Notes: generated by a model from the letters alone, not told the origin. Numbered from the stretch's first letter, positions 1 to 12,154 are shown. The stretch: DNA of 64,000 nucleotides from Lewinellaceae bacterium (GCA_016713985.1 JADJOD010000033.1:4907-68906); one strand, 5' to 3'. Translations and numbers: made by a program.

Positions 1-939
1 CACCAAAGCCGTCACCTGCGGCTGGCAGGGGGTTACGTTGAACTGGAAGTCGCGCCGGGTGACCGAGAGTAATTGCCCGTTGCGGTATTCTTCCACGCAG
101 ACCCCGACCACGTATTGGCCGACCATTTGCGGCGTGCCGCTGATCACGCCCGTTTGCAGATCGATGCCGATCACGGGATTGCCGGCCATGGGTTGGGCGG
201 CGTTGTAAAGGGGGGTGATAAAAGGCACTTCATCAAAAGGTGGCGCGCAGGGCGGGCTGGGCATTGCGCCGAAACAGCCGAACAGGTCCGGAGAATTCAG
301 GATCGGGCCGCCGCCGGCAAAAGGAGCGCAAAAACTGTACACCAGCAGGTCGCCGTCCGCATCGGTCGCGGAAAAGTCAACTTCTAAGGGGTAGTTGTTG
401 CAGATGACGATGGGTGGGAAATTGCTGAATACGGGGCTGCTGTTACACAACTGCTGCGCGGCGGGAGTGATTTCCGCGTAATATGTGGCCCCTACATCGC
501 CCGGACTCTGGATATTGGTAATAGCAGCGGTGCGGCAACAACGCTGATACACAATAAAATAACTTTCATTAATCTCCGGAAGCACACGATCCCAGGTATA
601 AATGCCTTCTTCCAGGCAAAGACTGGGCAGGTTGTCGATACAATCCGGTTCGTTGATCCCGATCGGGTTGATCGCGTCGGGAATAACCGTAAAATCATCG
701 TACAACGAATTAAACTGGTAACTGCCGGTGTAAATAGCGATGTTGGCCGGGTTGTCGAAAGGAGCGCCGCCGCTGGCACAATCCCGGTAAATTTTCATGG
801 TAAAACGGTACAGTTTACCGTTAGCGACGTTGCCAAGGCATTCATACGTGATGCCGCCACCCACGATATGGGCGGCAAACATATTTCCGGCAAACAATAA
901 ACAAAAACTGAAAAGCAGGCTGCGTTGAAATGTAGTCAT
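1..939 (-). CDS. Secreted PKD/Ig-like repeat protein, N-terminal part, cut by the window edge
   Basis: Reading the minus strand from the ATG at 939 gives 313 codons with no stop up to the window edge, so the gene continues to the left. The first ~23 residues (MTTFQRSLLFSFCLLFAGN) form a signal peptide. The mature part opens with AHIVGGGITYEC and YRFTMKIYRDC, a signature I know from the N-termini of very long Bacteroidota surface proteins with PKD-like or gliding-motility-type C-termini. Later segments such as ATDADGDLLVYSF and GVISGTPQMVGQYVVGV resemble Ig/cadherin-like repeats. An exported surface or adhesive role is an inference from family; the C-terminus is not visible. The upstream 263 bases hold no gene and no clear TAnnTTTG box. 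Confidence 0.75.
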   Translation of the reverse strand, partial: MTTFQRSLLFSFCLLFAGNMFAAHIVGGGITYECLGNVANGKLYRFTMKIYRDCASGGAPFDNPANIAIYTGSYQFNSLYDDFTVIPDAINPIGINEPDCIDNLPSLCLEEGIYTWDRVLPEINESYFIVYQRCCRTAAITNIQSPGDVGATYYAEITPAAQQLCNSSPVFSNFPPIVICNNYPLEVDFSATDADGDLLVYSFCAPFAGGGPILNSPDLFGCFGAMPSPPCAPPFDEVPFITPLYNAAQPMAGNPVIGIDLQTGVISGTPQMVGQYVVGVCVEEYRNGQLLSVTRRDFQFNVTPCQPQVTALV

Positions 940-1202
940 GTGGAGCAGGAGTTGAATGCCGGGTTGCGACACCGCAGGCCCGGCGGTTGTGTGTGAGTAA
1001 ATACAAAAATGAAAAATCTGCCTTCAATATATGCACGGTCCGGCGTGTGTGACGTGTTTTTTGCGGGTTTTTGTAATTAAGATGACAAAACTTCCGCTTA
1101 TTAGAAACAGCAATCAGGCCGGGCGCGTGGAAATTTCTTTGGCGTCCGCCGTTCCAGCAAAATGCCCGGCAGTATGCACGGGAGCCCCGTTTTTGAGGTG
1201 CC

Positions 1203-3185
1203 CTAATCGAGAACAAACATTACAGGCAGTGTAAATTTTGTTCGTACCGGCCGGCCGTTTTGTTTTCCGGGAATCCATTTGGGCATCAGGCGCACCAATC
1301 GAAGCGCCTCTTTGCCACAGTCTGCGCCGATATCGCGGGTTATTTTCGGATCTTCGAGGTAGCCGAATTCATCCACAATAAAAACGATGTGTACTTTGCC
1401 CTCGATATGGTTTTGCCTTGCAATGGCGGGATAATTCAGGTTTTTTTTGATAAATTCCTGCAACGCCGTATCGCCGCCGGGGAATTGCGGCATTTGTTCC
1501 ACGTTTTCAAACACCCTGGGTTGGGGCGCTTCCACAACCATTTCAGGCGCGACGACCGCTTCCACGGCTTCCACTTCAACTTTCCCGCCGCCAGGGGTCT
1601 CCTGCATAACGGACGGGGGGCGCAAGGGTTCGAACTCGAACACTAAGCCATAATCATTGATGGCAAACGGATTGCCAGCGCCCGTGCGGTACCCAACGGC
1701 GACGAGTTTGCCGGGCATTTTTTGCTTGCGGAAAAGGTCATAATACGGGCGTGTCGGTTCAATAATATGATCGAAACGTTTGGTTTTCCATTCCACTTTC
1801 CTGAAGTCCCTGTCGAGCAAATGCCAGCCCCCGAAGTCGGAATTGACGGCATAATAACCGGTGTGCAAAATATTGAACTGGTTGTAAACGAACGTCGCGG
1901 CTTCGGGAAATGCCGGCCGGATGATACCCCATTTTTGGGTACTGTCCTGCATACCGAGCAACACATGCGGGTTGTTGGTAAATCGAAGGGCCGGGTAATC
2001 GCCGGGCAGCAGTTTTTTCCCTTCCAGGTCGTACACTTCCATACGGCTTTTGTTGCCTTCACCCGGCAATTGGCGACGGACGATCAGCGGATATTTCGGG
2101 GTAAAATACTGGATGTCGGAAAATTCAAAGGGCAGGATTTGTTTGCCATCCGACCGAAAAAGGCCCTGTTGGGTATTGTTCTCTGTGCCGACTTTCAGGT
2201 AATCCCACTGGGGCTCTTCGTTTTTATTGCGCCAGTCTGCTCCGGGATAAACGCTGCAATTTTCGACAAGCACCTTGCCCCGGACGTCGATCAGGGTCAC
2301 GGTGCTTTTGCTTTTCGGCTGCACGGTGTAAACCGCGTCCGGGTGGTTTTTCCACTTTTGAATTTTTTGCATAGCGGGCGGCACAAGTATGTTGCCCGCG
2401 CTGTTGACCAAAGCGTGTATATCACCAGCGGTCGAAACCAAAAAATTGCCATCGGGGAAAGGTGAAATTTTTGAATAAACGAAGGGCAAAATGGTGTCGC
2501 CGTCCAATGTTGTTATGCCGAGTTTGCCCTGCATTCCGTACACCACGACCTTGCCATCGGTAAAAACGAGGTTGGTATAACGGCCGTCGTAATAAGGTTT
2601 TCCGTTGCTTTTTTGCACGTGAAATGACCTGTTTTTGCTGCGGTCGTGGGAGATTTCCACCGTGTTATTGTCAAAACCGACACCGGCCGAACGCCCGGGG
2701 ACTTGGTACAACAGTTTGCCCGCCGCGTCAAAAAAATGCAAAACCGTGTCGCGCCAGGTCTTGCCATAAATCAAATCCGGATAAACCACACGCAGTTCCT
2801 CGTATTGCATGGGCAGCACTTGTTCGCCTTTTCGGTTGATAAGCCCCCACTTGTTTTTTTCGCCGGCATCGTTGTAAACCCGTGCAAACCGGTAGGGTTG
2901 ATCGTTGGCGCCTCTGGTAAAACTGATCATCCCGAACTGAAAAGGAATGAGCACCCGGTTGTGGTTGTCCACCACGCCGAATTTTCCACCTTTTTTCGCC
3001 TGGTAAACGGAGTCGCCAACCACCACGTTGATTTCATCGTATTCGAAGGCGACGATCTCTTCTCCGGTCAGCGGGTTTACAACGCCTTTTTTGCCCGTGT
3101 CACTCCTGGTTTCGACCGGAAACTGGGCGTACAGGTTGTGGAGGCAAATGGCAAAAAGTAACAGGGTGGTAACTGGTTTTTGCAT
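1203..3185 (-). CDS. WG-repeat protein with TonB-type C-terminal domain
   Basis: About 660 residues. The start at 3185 is preferred over the longer one at 3215 because it places a signal peptide (MQKPVTTLLLFAICL) at the N-terminus. WG-type repeats fill roughly residues 40-400, for example KNKWGLINRKGEQVLP and GLFRSDGKQILPFEF. The last ~100 residues form a TonB C-terminal domain: MPQFPGGDTALQEF, then NLNYPAIARQ, EGKVHIVFIVDEFG and a proline-rich end. In Bacteroidota such TonB-CTD proteins are exported or envelope proteins and are often not true TonB energy transducers, because they lack an N-terminal anchor helix. It lies 274 bases downstream of another WG-repeat gene on the same strand. Substrate and partner are unknown. 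Confidence 0.8.
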   Translation of the reverse strand: MQKPVTTLLLFAICLHNLYAQFPVETRSDTGKKGVVNPLTGEEIVAFEYDEINVVVGDSVYQAKKGGKFGVVDNHNRVLIPFQFGMISFTRGANDQPYRFARVYNDAGEKNKWGLINRKGEQVLPMQYEELRVVYPDLIYGKTWRDTVLHFFDAAGKLLYQVPGRSAGVGFDNNTVEISHDRSKNRSFHVQKSNGKPYYDGRYTNLVFTDGKVVVYGMQGKLGITTLDGDTILPFVYSKISPFPDGNFLVSTAGDIHALVNSAGNILVPPAMQKIQKWKNHPDAVYTVQPKSKSTVTLIDVRGKVLVENCSVYPGADWRNKNEEPQWDYLKVGTENNTQQGLFRSDGKQILPFEFSDIQYFTPKYPLIVRRQLPGEGNKSRMEVYDLEGKKLLPGDYPALRFTNNPHVLLGMQDSTQKWGIIRPAFPEAATFVYNQFNILHTGYYAVNSDFGGWHLLDRDFRKVEWKTKRFDHIIEPTRPYYDLFRKQKMPGKLVAVGYRTGAGNPFAINDYGLVFEFEPLRPPSVMQETPGGGKVEVEAVEAVVAPEMVVEAPQPRVFENVEQMPQFPGGDTALQEFIKKNLNYPAIARQNHIEGKVHIVFIVDEFGYLEDPKITRDIGADCGKEALRLVRLMPKWIPGKQNGRPVRTKFTLPVMFVLD

Positions 3186-3279
3186 AAAATTGATGTTTAA
3201 TGGGGGGGGTGTCAAAAGTCAGAGATACTTTATTATGGATTTGAAACGGGAAATATTATTTTGAATCGCGATCGAACCA

Positions 3280-3310
3280 GACATGCCAGGTTTTCAAAAC
3301 CTGGAATGTC
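3280..3310. repeat. Intergenic 31-base palindrome, AGGTTTT family
   Basis: The arms are gacatgccaggtttt and aaaacctggaatgtc around a single central base. The element lies between the two WG-repeat genes. Relatives with the same core occur at 17171, 41263, 42776 and 59121. Since both flanking genes are on the minus strand it could act as a transcript hairpin, but it has no following T-tract in either direction. Confidence 0.7.
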
Positions 3311-3459
3311 TGCGCATCATCCGAATAAAATTTCTCCCAATTCGCGACAATGCGCAACTTAAAGACTTTCGGCACAACCCCATGATTCATTTTCAGAATA
3401 TTCCGAAGAAAACGTTGTCCGTTTCCCGAAGAATTAACTTTCCACAGCACAACCCCGGC

Positions 3460-6243
3460 TCAATCCCGGAAAACCCGCCCCGACACTACGTCAACCCAGT
3501 AATTTTTTTTCAGGTTGCGGTCGTAAAGCACCGCCAGATTCGGGTACCCGGGGTGCCCGGAAAGCCCGGCGGTTTTGTCCGGAAAGGTACGTACAACGCT
3601 GCCTTCCGGCGAAACAACCAGCGTCGAGTGGTCGGCGCTGACCAACAGGTAACCGTTGGCGGCTTCGAAACAGGTCGCCCGCAGATTTTCAGAAGCCGTG
3701 TAAATGACCTCGCCTTGCCAGTTCAGCAGTTCGGTATGGCCGTTCAGGTTGTTGGCACTCAGTAATTTGCCGGGGCACAGGATTTTTAAAGCGCGGAATT
3801 TGAACGGTAACACCGTTTTTCCCGTCGAATCAAGTACGCCGGAATACCCGTCGTCGCGGCGTTGGGCGACGAAATAATCGCCCGGCCAATCGCCGGGGCT
3901 TGCAAAGAAGGATGCGGCATCCAGGTTTTCGTCCAATGTCGCCAAAACAGCCCCTTTTTCATCCAGTATAACATCGGCGAGATTGCCGTTTTTATGGAGA
4001 CAGGTCACGAGATTTCGCTTGCGGAGATACGTCCCGGCGTTCCGGATGTCTATTCCGGTGAGTTGTTCGCCTTTTTCATTAAAAAAAGCATAATCCACGG
4101 TCGGCGACACACGCCCGATGAGCATGCTGAAATTGTTTCGCACGTCGAACATCCCGCCGGGAGGGGCCGACACGGACAAACTCATTTTTTGCGGACTGTT
4201 GACCCGGTGCAGGGTGAATACCTGCCCGTCACTTCCCGTTTTTTGACCGATTTCCAAAACCAGGTGATGCGACAGGGGCAAAAAAAGCACCCCCGCTTTT
4301 GGCCCCGACACCCATGTGCCGTTGGCGTCGATGACCCCGCTGCCGGAGCAGTCAGCGGGCAGCGACGGCCAGACGGAATGGCTTTCGATGTTTTGTTCAA
4401 TCTTCAAAATGTCGCCGTCGTCAGGAAGTTGGGAGTTGTCCGTAAAACCCGGTTTTACCTGGAAAAGGGTTATCAAACCCGTATTTTTTAACCGTTTTTT
4501 GTCAAAAAACTGGCGGAGCGCCGCATAACCATTCGGCACGATGTTTTTCAAAAAAGCATTGTAAACGCGGATGTTTTCGTCAAAATCCACAAAAAAACCA
4601 CCTTCCGGAGTACGTACCTGGTGCATTCCGAAAATGTCGGCATACTCGTCCTTCCATACGACCCGGCTGCCGTCGATCAGGGCCAGTTCCTGCGCGTCAT
4701 TGGTTTTGTTCAGGACCAATTCGGCGAGCATGTCCCGATCGCGGTTGGGCATAAAATTGTCGGGCAGCGACAATTTTTCCCCTTTCGGCCCGAATGCCGA
4801 ATACAGTTTCACTTCGGGCAAACGCGCCCAATAGGTGTCCACTTTTTTGCCCGATTGTGATTCGTCGGCCCGGATGGAGGCATATTTTACGGGCAAAATT
4901 TCACGCCCTTCGGTGTCGAACAGCCCCCAAAGCCCGTTTTTTTTGACCTGGTACAAGTCTACGTCATCGGCCGGTAAACTAATCAAATCGTACTCGGCCG
5001 GGATGACAAACCGACCGGTGTGGTCGCGAACACCGTGCAGGCCATCCGGTTTGCCGGCGACATATTTGTGGGTATAAAACTGTAATTTATCACTCGACAG
5101 CGAGCTCACGAGCCTTGATTGAGCGTTTGTATCGCAAAAAACGATATTGAAACCGGAATCGGCGATACAGACAACCGGGTAGTCCCAAAGTTCCAAAAAT
5201 TGCCGGTGTTCGCGAAAAGTTGTTTGCGATATCACGGCGTTGTAGTTGCGCGGCAACTGTTTTTCACCTTTCAGATTGATGATATTGACACTCGCAGGCC
5301 CCGGCGACTCGACGCTGAAAAAATCGTCGAACAGGTGCCTGACCTCTTTGTAATCCATCGGAATGACCCATTGGCCGTTGTAGTCCATCACTCCGGCAGT
5401 GAATTTTTTGCGCGCGATCACGTAGTTTTTGCCAACGGGTTCCAGGTCGCGGAACACGGTGTCAATCACGATTTTGCCATCGGCGTCAATCATCCCGGCT
5501 TTTTCGGCAGTGGCGTGGCGGGTGGGGTGGAGCGCGTTGTTGACTAAGAAAAAGCCGTCGCGGCCGGCCGGTTGTATTCTTTTCCAGACAAAAGGTATCC
5601 GGATCTGGCCGCTACTGTCGGCGATACCCATTTTTTGGGTTTCGTCGGCCAGCAGGAGGTAACGGTTGCTGAGCGGCGTGCCCGCCGGAAAATCGCGTGG
5701 AAAAAGTTCTTTCAGGTTTCGGTTCAGGAAATTCACCTTGCCCTTGCCCTTGTAAACGCGGCAAAAACCGAACTCAAAAGCCGTTTGTGTATCGCCGTCC
5801 GCCCGGTAATAAACCGGGAACCAATTGGGGCTGGTATAATATTGGTTCGGCCAAAAATCAAGCACTTTGCGGGTTGTCCGATGGATAAAATACACCTTGC
5901 CGCCGACCCCGGCTAGCATCAGGTCGTGCAGCGTATCCGGGGCCGCGCGCCGCTCCGGGTCGGTAAAATTCAGAAGCGGTTTCGAATAGCCGTCTTTTCC
6001 GCGCAAAACAATGCCGTTGCGCAGCAAATACAGCGGGAAACGGTCTTTGACAACCCGCACACCAAAACTGTCGGCGGGCATGATCGGGGCATCGTCGTAT
6101 TCGGGTTGAAAAACAAGATCGCCTTTCTCATTGGTATAACCGTATTTCCCGTTTGCCCCGAGAAACGGAACGAGGGCCTGGGCTTGGGTTTTTGTAAAAA
6201 AAACAAGGGGAAAAAGCGCCGCGAGCAGAATGTGATTTTTCAT
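3460..6243 (-). CDS. WG-repeat protein, exported
   Basis: 927 residues beginning with a signal peptide (MKNHILLAALFPLVFF, cleavage near TQAQA). WG repeats run along much of the length, for example GKYGYTNEKGDLVFQPEYDD, KNGLWGLFDTEGREILP and MIDADGKIVIDTVF. WG repeats are thought to form beta-propeller-like or solenoid binding surfaces; no catalytic motif is visible. It lies 72 bases downstream of a lumazine-binding-like gene on the same strand and upstream of the WG/TonB gene, so a three-gene minus-strand unit is plausible. Function unknown, probably periplasmic or surface protein binding. Confidence 0.8.
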   Translation of the reverse strand: MKNHILLAALFPLVFFTKTQAQALVPFLGANGKYGYTNEKGDLVFQPEYDDAPIMPADSFGVRVVKDRFPLYLLRNGIVLRGKDGYSKPLLNFTDPERRAAPDTLHDLMLAGVGGKVYFIHRTTRKVLDFWPNQYYTSPNWFPVYYRADGDTQTAFEFGFCRVYKGKGKVNFLNRNLKELFPRDFPAGTPLSNRYLLLADETQKMGIADSSGQIRIPFVWKRIQPAGRDGFFLVNNALHPTRHATAEKAGMIDADGKIVIDTVFRDLEPVGKNYVIARKKFTAGVMDYNGQWVIPMDYKEVRHLFDDFFSVESPGPASVNIINLKGEKQLPRNYNAVISQTTFREHRQFLELWDYPVVCIADSGFNIVFCDTNAQSRLVSSLSSDKLQFYTHKYVAGKPDGLHGVRDHTGRFVIPAEYDLISLPADDVDLYQVKKNGLWGLFDTEGREILPVKYASIRADESQSGKKVDTYWARLPEVKLYSAFGPKGEKLSLPDNFMPNRDRDMLAELVLNKTNDAQELALIDGSRVVWKDEYADIFGMHQVRTPEGGFFVDFDENIRVYNAFLKNIVPNGYAALRQFFDKKRLKNTGLITLFQVKPGFTDNSQLPDDGDILKIEQNIESHSVWPSLPADCSGSGVIDANGTWVSGPKAGVLFLPLSHHLVLEIGQKTGSDGQVFTLHRVNSPQKMSLSVSAPPGGMFDVRNNFSMLIGRVSPTVDYAFFNEKGEQLTGIDIRNAGTYLRKRNLVTCLHKNGNLADVILDEKGAVLATLDENLDAASFFASPGDWPGDYFVAQRRDDGYSGVLDSTGKTVLPFKFRALKILCPGKLLSANNLNGHTELLNWQGEVIYTASENLRATCFEAANGYLLVSADHSTLVVSPEGSVVRTFPDKTAGLSGHPGYPNLAVLYDRNLKKNYWVDVVSGRVFRD

Positions 6244-6315
6244 TGCCGTTTTTAACCAGGTAAGCGCCCCGCAACAACAGGGTTTCTTGTGTGATTCAAA
6301 GATTAGGGCAACACT

Positions 6316-6765
6316 TTATTCATTCTTCGGATATACTCTCCAGGTGTAACTTTTGTGAACGATCTTCCAGGAACCTTCATATTTCAGCAGTAAAAAATAG
6401 TCGGTGAAAATTCTCCAGTTCGGGATCACAATTTCCGCTTTTGCCATTGCAGCGTCCTTTTCATAATCTATCGAAATAATTCGTCCAATCCGGTTTGACT
6501 TTTCTCCTTCCTTTATACCTGCGATATATACTTCTCCGGAACGTATTTTTAAACTGTCCGCTTCAGTTACGGTATACAGGTTAAAATCAGGGTGAAAAGC
6601 CCTTTTTACTCGCTCCGGTTCACCATTTGCGGTCCCTTCAATGTAATCCATAAGTGTTGCTGTAATCTGCTCGATTTCTGTTTTGCTGTTTTCAGTTTGT
6701 GCATTTACGGGTAACCCGCTCATGAGAAATAAGCCGATTGCAATTTGGTGTCGTTTTGATGTCAT
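6316..6765 (-). CDS. Exported NTF2-like/lumazine-binding-family protein
   Basis: 149 residues if started at the ATG at 6765, which gives a signal peptide (MTSKRHQIAIGLFLMSG, with VNAQ near the cleavage point); an upstream start at 6894 adds an unlikely arginine-rich extension. The remainder has the pattern of the small cone-fold family often labelled putative lumazine-binding or DUF4440: a helix with TATLMDYIEGTANGEPERVK, then AFHPDFNLYTV, and the ending YEGSWKIVHKSYTWRVYP. In Bacteroidota these proteins are common and mostly uncharacterised. It is the first gene of a probable minus-strand group with the WG-repeat gene downstream. Confidence 0.7.
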   Translation of the reverse strand: MTSKRHQIAIGLFLMSGLPVNAQTENSKTEIEQITATLMDYIEGTANGEPERVKRAFHPDFNLYTVTEADSLKIRSGEVYIAGIKEGEKSNRIGRIISIDYEKDAAMAKAEIVIPNWRIFTDYFLLLKYEGSWKIVHKSYTWRVYPKNE

Positions 6766-6922
6766 GTTGGGGATGGTGGGGGGTGGTGAAGTGAACTCGC
6801 GGAGCGAGCCGGGGGCCGGGTATTTTTCGCGCTCTGAATTTCTGATGAGCCGGAATACGCGCCGTTGAGGAAAATTATCCGTCCCGGTGATCAAAAATAG
6901 GGAAGGCGCCCGAACCTTTTGG

Positions 6923-6930
6923 TAGTTTTG
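6923..6930 (+). promoter_or_regulatory. Bacteroidota -7 box (TAGTTTTG) upstream of katG
   Basis: TAGTTTTG fits TAnnTTTG and lies 33 bases ahead of the katG start at 6963. No clear TTG is seen about 20 bases further upstream. Confidence 0.5.
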
Positions 6931-6962
6931 CGCTTATGTTAACACAAAAAAATTGCTGAATT

Positions 6963-9172
<2,210 letters not shown>

Positions 9173-9182
9173 AGCAGCCTGA

Positions 9183-11420
9183 TTACAAAGCGCCCGAACC
9201 AGCCAATCCGGCTGCCTGCTGATCAGCCGGCCGGATTGGCAAACAAACCCCTGGGCGCTTTGTATCTTTTACCCAGATATCTACCGGCGGCTTGCTCACG
9301 CCGATGCTGTAGATCAGTATTTTCCAGGCGCCCTTTTCGTACCGGAGCAGACCAATGGTGTTGTCGGCGAACTTGCCCGCAGCGAATTCGCCGGCATAAG
9401 TTGTGCTGCGGTAATCGATGGCATTGCCGTTCGTTTGTTTCGGTTTGGCGCTGATGTAGGCAAAATTGCCGCTGGTTCGGTAACTGCCCGGTTCAAGCCG
9501 GGTATCTGTGCCCAGTTTTTTGCCAACCGCTGCGTTCAGTTTTGCCAATGCACTTTTTTTGCGCACCCATTTTGCGCCGGCGATGGATTCGGCGATGACG
9601 GTATTGACCTCGGCCCGCATGCCCATGCCCGTTTGGCCGACCGTTTTCAAATTGAGTTTGTCCGGTATGGCATTTCCTTTCAAAAGCGTTTCCTGCAGCA
9701 CTTTGCGAAGATGCTCCAGGTCAGTGACTTCCAGTCCATTGACAAACAGGTCGCCGTTCTGCTTCAGGGTGACGGCGGGTGTGGCAGACCTGGCGGGAAC
9801 GGATGCCGGCCGGGTGGCGTTGCCTGTTTTCCCGGAGGAATTTTTTTTGCCCGCACCCGTCAGTTCGGCTTTCATTTCGTCGTAATAATCCCGAATTGCG
9901 CTGCTGTTGCCCATCATACAGCCTGCTGTTTCGATCCCCGGCAAATCCGCCGGTTTGACACCTTGTTTTATCATCCCTTTCAACAAGGGGCGAAGGGTCG
10001 CCACAAGGTCTTCATAACTTTTCACCGGCCGGCCGGCAAACTGCATGTTGCCATTTTCCGAACAATCGACCAGAAACGGCAGCCGCTGCCGGGGTGCGGC
10101 GCCCGACTCCGGCAAGGCATAACAGGCTTCGGGAAAACCGGAAGTCCCCGCCCCGCTCCTGGTCCGTTCTCCGATCAACTTGCAGCCGAGTACAAAACGT
10201 TTGTTGGCGAACTGGCTGGCTTTCATGTCCAGGATGCCGCAATCGAGCAGATTGTCCCGGGAGGATTTGCGACCGCTGAAAATATTGATAAGCAGGCGGA
10301 CGTCCTGGTCTTCCATTTTTTCCAGCAGGTTTTTGTTAAATGTTAAACCTTCGAACCGGGCGATGCGGTTGTCGCCGGACAGTTCGATGTCTTTGTTCAG
10401 GACGGAAATAAATCCGTCGTCACCTTTTGCTTTTTCGTTGGGGTCTTTGGGCACTGCCCAGAACATGGCCGAAACGATGACGGTTTCTTTCTTTTTTGCC
10501 AGCGTATTGCCCGTTGTTGCGCTGTTATTCACCTCGATTTCAAAAGTGGGAATGACCAGGTTGGTGCCCTGCACCTTGTAAATGCCCGTCGGGTCGGCAG
10601 AACCGGCGGCCCCGGCGTGTGGCGGGCTCACTTTCAGGTTGGCGCCCAGTTCGTTGTACGGCACAGTGAACTCTGTTGCGCCGCCCAGGCGGAAAATTTC
10701 ATCGGGCTGGTAATGGAATACAAATCCATCTGGACTCAGTCCATACGAAGACGGCAGGGCAAACGGCTCCGTACGGTCGAATTCGAAACCTTCGCTGAAA
10801 GCCTGCGCCCTGGTTTCCCGCACCTTTGCCTGCGCCATGGGCAACAAGGCATTTGGGTCATTTACAAGATCGTCAAAAGTGAGTTGTTTGCCCGTTTCCA
10901 CGTCAAAAGTAGCGACGGCGACCTCCTCGAGTGCGCGGTTGCCGCCGAGGAAAGAATAGCCGTCGAGCATCAGGGTCAGGTATCTGCCATCGTTCAGCAG
11001 TGTGCCGTTGGTGCAGATGGCTTTAAACATTCCGGAAAAGACAGAGCCCGCATTTTCGTTGTGGATGGTGTGGAAACGCTGAATGGCGGCATCCAGCGTT
11101 TGGGGGCCTTTACCCGGCTCGTTGTAGTCGGTCCAGGTGAGCAGGCGGATGAGGAATTGGTCGGCCCAGGCGTTAATACTTTTGTCGAGGCTATTGCCGG
11201 TGTCCGCTCCCTGGATTTTCGGGATTGAAAAATCAATGATGGCGCAATCGGTGCGTTGCGAATCGGGTTGTTTGTCGCAATCCGTTCCCTTATTCTGCCG
11301 GACGACCCGGTTTTCCAGCGAGACCGGTTGTGCTGTCGACGGTTCCTGCTTTTTTGACTGGCAGGAAAAAACAAATGCCAGCCCAAACAGGCCGGCAATG
11401 CTGATCGTTATTTTTCTCAT
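9183..11420 (-). CDS. Large lipoprotein with DUF3298/RsiV-like domain
   Basis: 745 residues from the ATG at 11420, which starts a lipoprotein signal peptide (MRKITISIAGLFGLAFVFSC, lipobox Cys 20). Residues ~60-280 look like the DUF3298/PdaC-type fold: ATFDVETGKQLTFDDLVND and the later FTVPYNELGANL are characteristic. The rest is unassigned. The C-terminal ~100 residues (SYRTSGNFAYISAKP, LLRYEKGAWKILIYSIG) look like a small beta-rich domain. It is a single gene, convergent with katG. Lipid-anchored envelope protein of unknown function. Confidence 0.65.
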   Translation of the reverse strand: MRKITISIAGLFGLAFVFSCQSKKQEPSTAQPVSLENRVVRQNKGTDCDKQPDSQRTDCAIIDFSIPKIQGADTGNSLDKSINAWADQFLIRLLTWTDYNEPGKGPQTLDAAIQRFHTIHNENAGSVFSGMFKAICTNGTLLNDGRYLTLMLDGYSFLGGNRALEEVAVATFDVETGKQLTFDDLVNDPNALLPMAQAKVRETRAQAFSEGFEFDRTEPFALPSSYGLSPDGFVFHYQPDEIFRLGGATEFTVPYNELGANLKVSPPHAGAAGSADPTGIYKVQGTNLVIPTFEIEVNNSATTGNTLAKKKETVIVSAMFWAVPKDPNEKAKGDDGFISVLNKDIELSGDNRIARFEGLTFNKNLLEKMEDQDVRLLINIFSGRKSSRDNLLDCGILDMKASQFANKRFVLGCKLIGERTRSGAGTSGFPEACYALPESGAAPRQRLPFLVDCSENGNMQFAGRPVKSYEDLVATLRPLLKGMIKQGVKPADLPGIETAGCMMGNSSAIRDYYDEMKAELTGAGKKNSSGKTGNATRPASVPARSATPAVTLKQNGDLFVNGLEVTDLEHLRKVLQETLLKGNAIPDKLNLKTVGQTGMGMRAEVNTVIAESIAGAKWVRKKSALAKLNAAVGKKLGTDTRLEPGSYRTSGNFAYISAKPKQTNGNAIDYRSTTYAGEFAAGKFADNTIGLLRYEKGAWKILIYSIGVSKPPVDIWVKDTKRPGVCLPIRPADQQAAGLAGSGAL

Positions 11421-11613
11421 TTTGACATAGTTGTTTTTGGCCAGACGCCGTGCCTTTTTCAGGACAACCAAAAGGCGTTATCCGAAAGGAATACACGGCT
11501 TTTTGCTGAGGAGAGGTTGCGTTCCGCCCAAGAAAAAAAATGAGTATGCCAAATTAATGCCAAAACGTTGACAATCACTTCAAAACAATGTTTTGCACGA
11601 CTTGAAAATACGT

Positions 11614-11897
11614 TTAACGCCCCTTTATTATGGCAATCATTGTTGCGGTCATTTTGGCGATGAGTTTGGTTTGGCTTTCATCATAAACATAACCTTCACA
11701 AATCGTCAACGTTTTGCCCGATTGCAATACCTTTCCAATAGCAATGAGTTTGGATGTTTGGGCCGGTTTCAGAAGATTGACCTTGAATTCGACGCTCAAA
11801 ACATCCATATCATCGGGCATCATCGTAAGTGCGGCATACCCGCAGGCACTGTCTGCGATGCTCGTGGTGACGCCCGCATGAAAAAAACCATTGTCCT
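11614..11897 (-). pseudogene. Hotdog (PaaI-type) thioesterase remnant lacking its N-terminus
   Basis: The minus-strand frame is open from 11897 to the stop at 11614 and reads KDNGFFHAGVTTSIADS, then ACGYAALTMMP, SVEFKVNLLKPAQ and ending in TMIAIIKGR. This is the core of a PaaI/YigI-like hotdog thioesterase, including the HAGV segment at the start of the active-site helix. A TAG stop precedes the lysine codon, and the ~45 N-terminal residues expected for the family cannot be found in any frame. A 120-base palindromic element begins 46 bases further upstream. The simplest reading is a gene truncated at or near that insertion. Confidence 0.65.
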
Positions 11898-11942
11898 TCT
11901 ATCGAAACGAATGATAAAAATCCGCCCTGTCGTACTCGTATT

Positions 11943-12062
11943 TTATACCTCACGCCGCCAGGTTTTGCGCATTGAGTGGGGATCGAGTAATAGTCTCATT
12001 TCGATTGAGACTATTACTACGCACGATGATTCATGCACAAAACCTGGCGGCGTGAGGTATAA
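11943..12062. mobile_element. MITE-like nested palindrome with 25-base terminal inverted repeats
   Basis: The terminal arms at 11943-11967 and 12038-12062 are perfect 25-base inverted repeats (they begin ttatacctcacgccgcc) and extend to ~30 bases with one mismatch. A second hairpin is nested inside: gtaatagtctca at 11987-11998 pairs with tgagactattac at 12006-12017. There is no coding capacity. The inner motif is shared with the palindrome at 60641. It lies just upstream of a truncated thioesterase. Confidence 0.75.
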
Positions 12063-12154
12063 CAACGTATCGGCTGGTATGTCCAGTATGCCGGAGCATT
12101 TGCCGGCATAATCGTTTGGATACTTATTTTTAAAATATTGAATGATTATATCGT

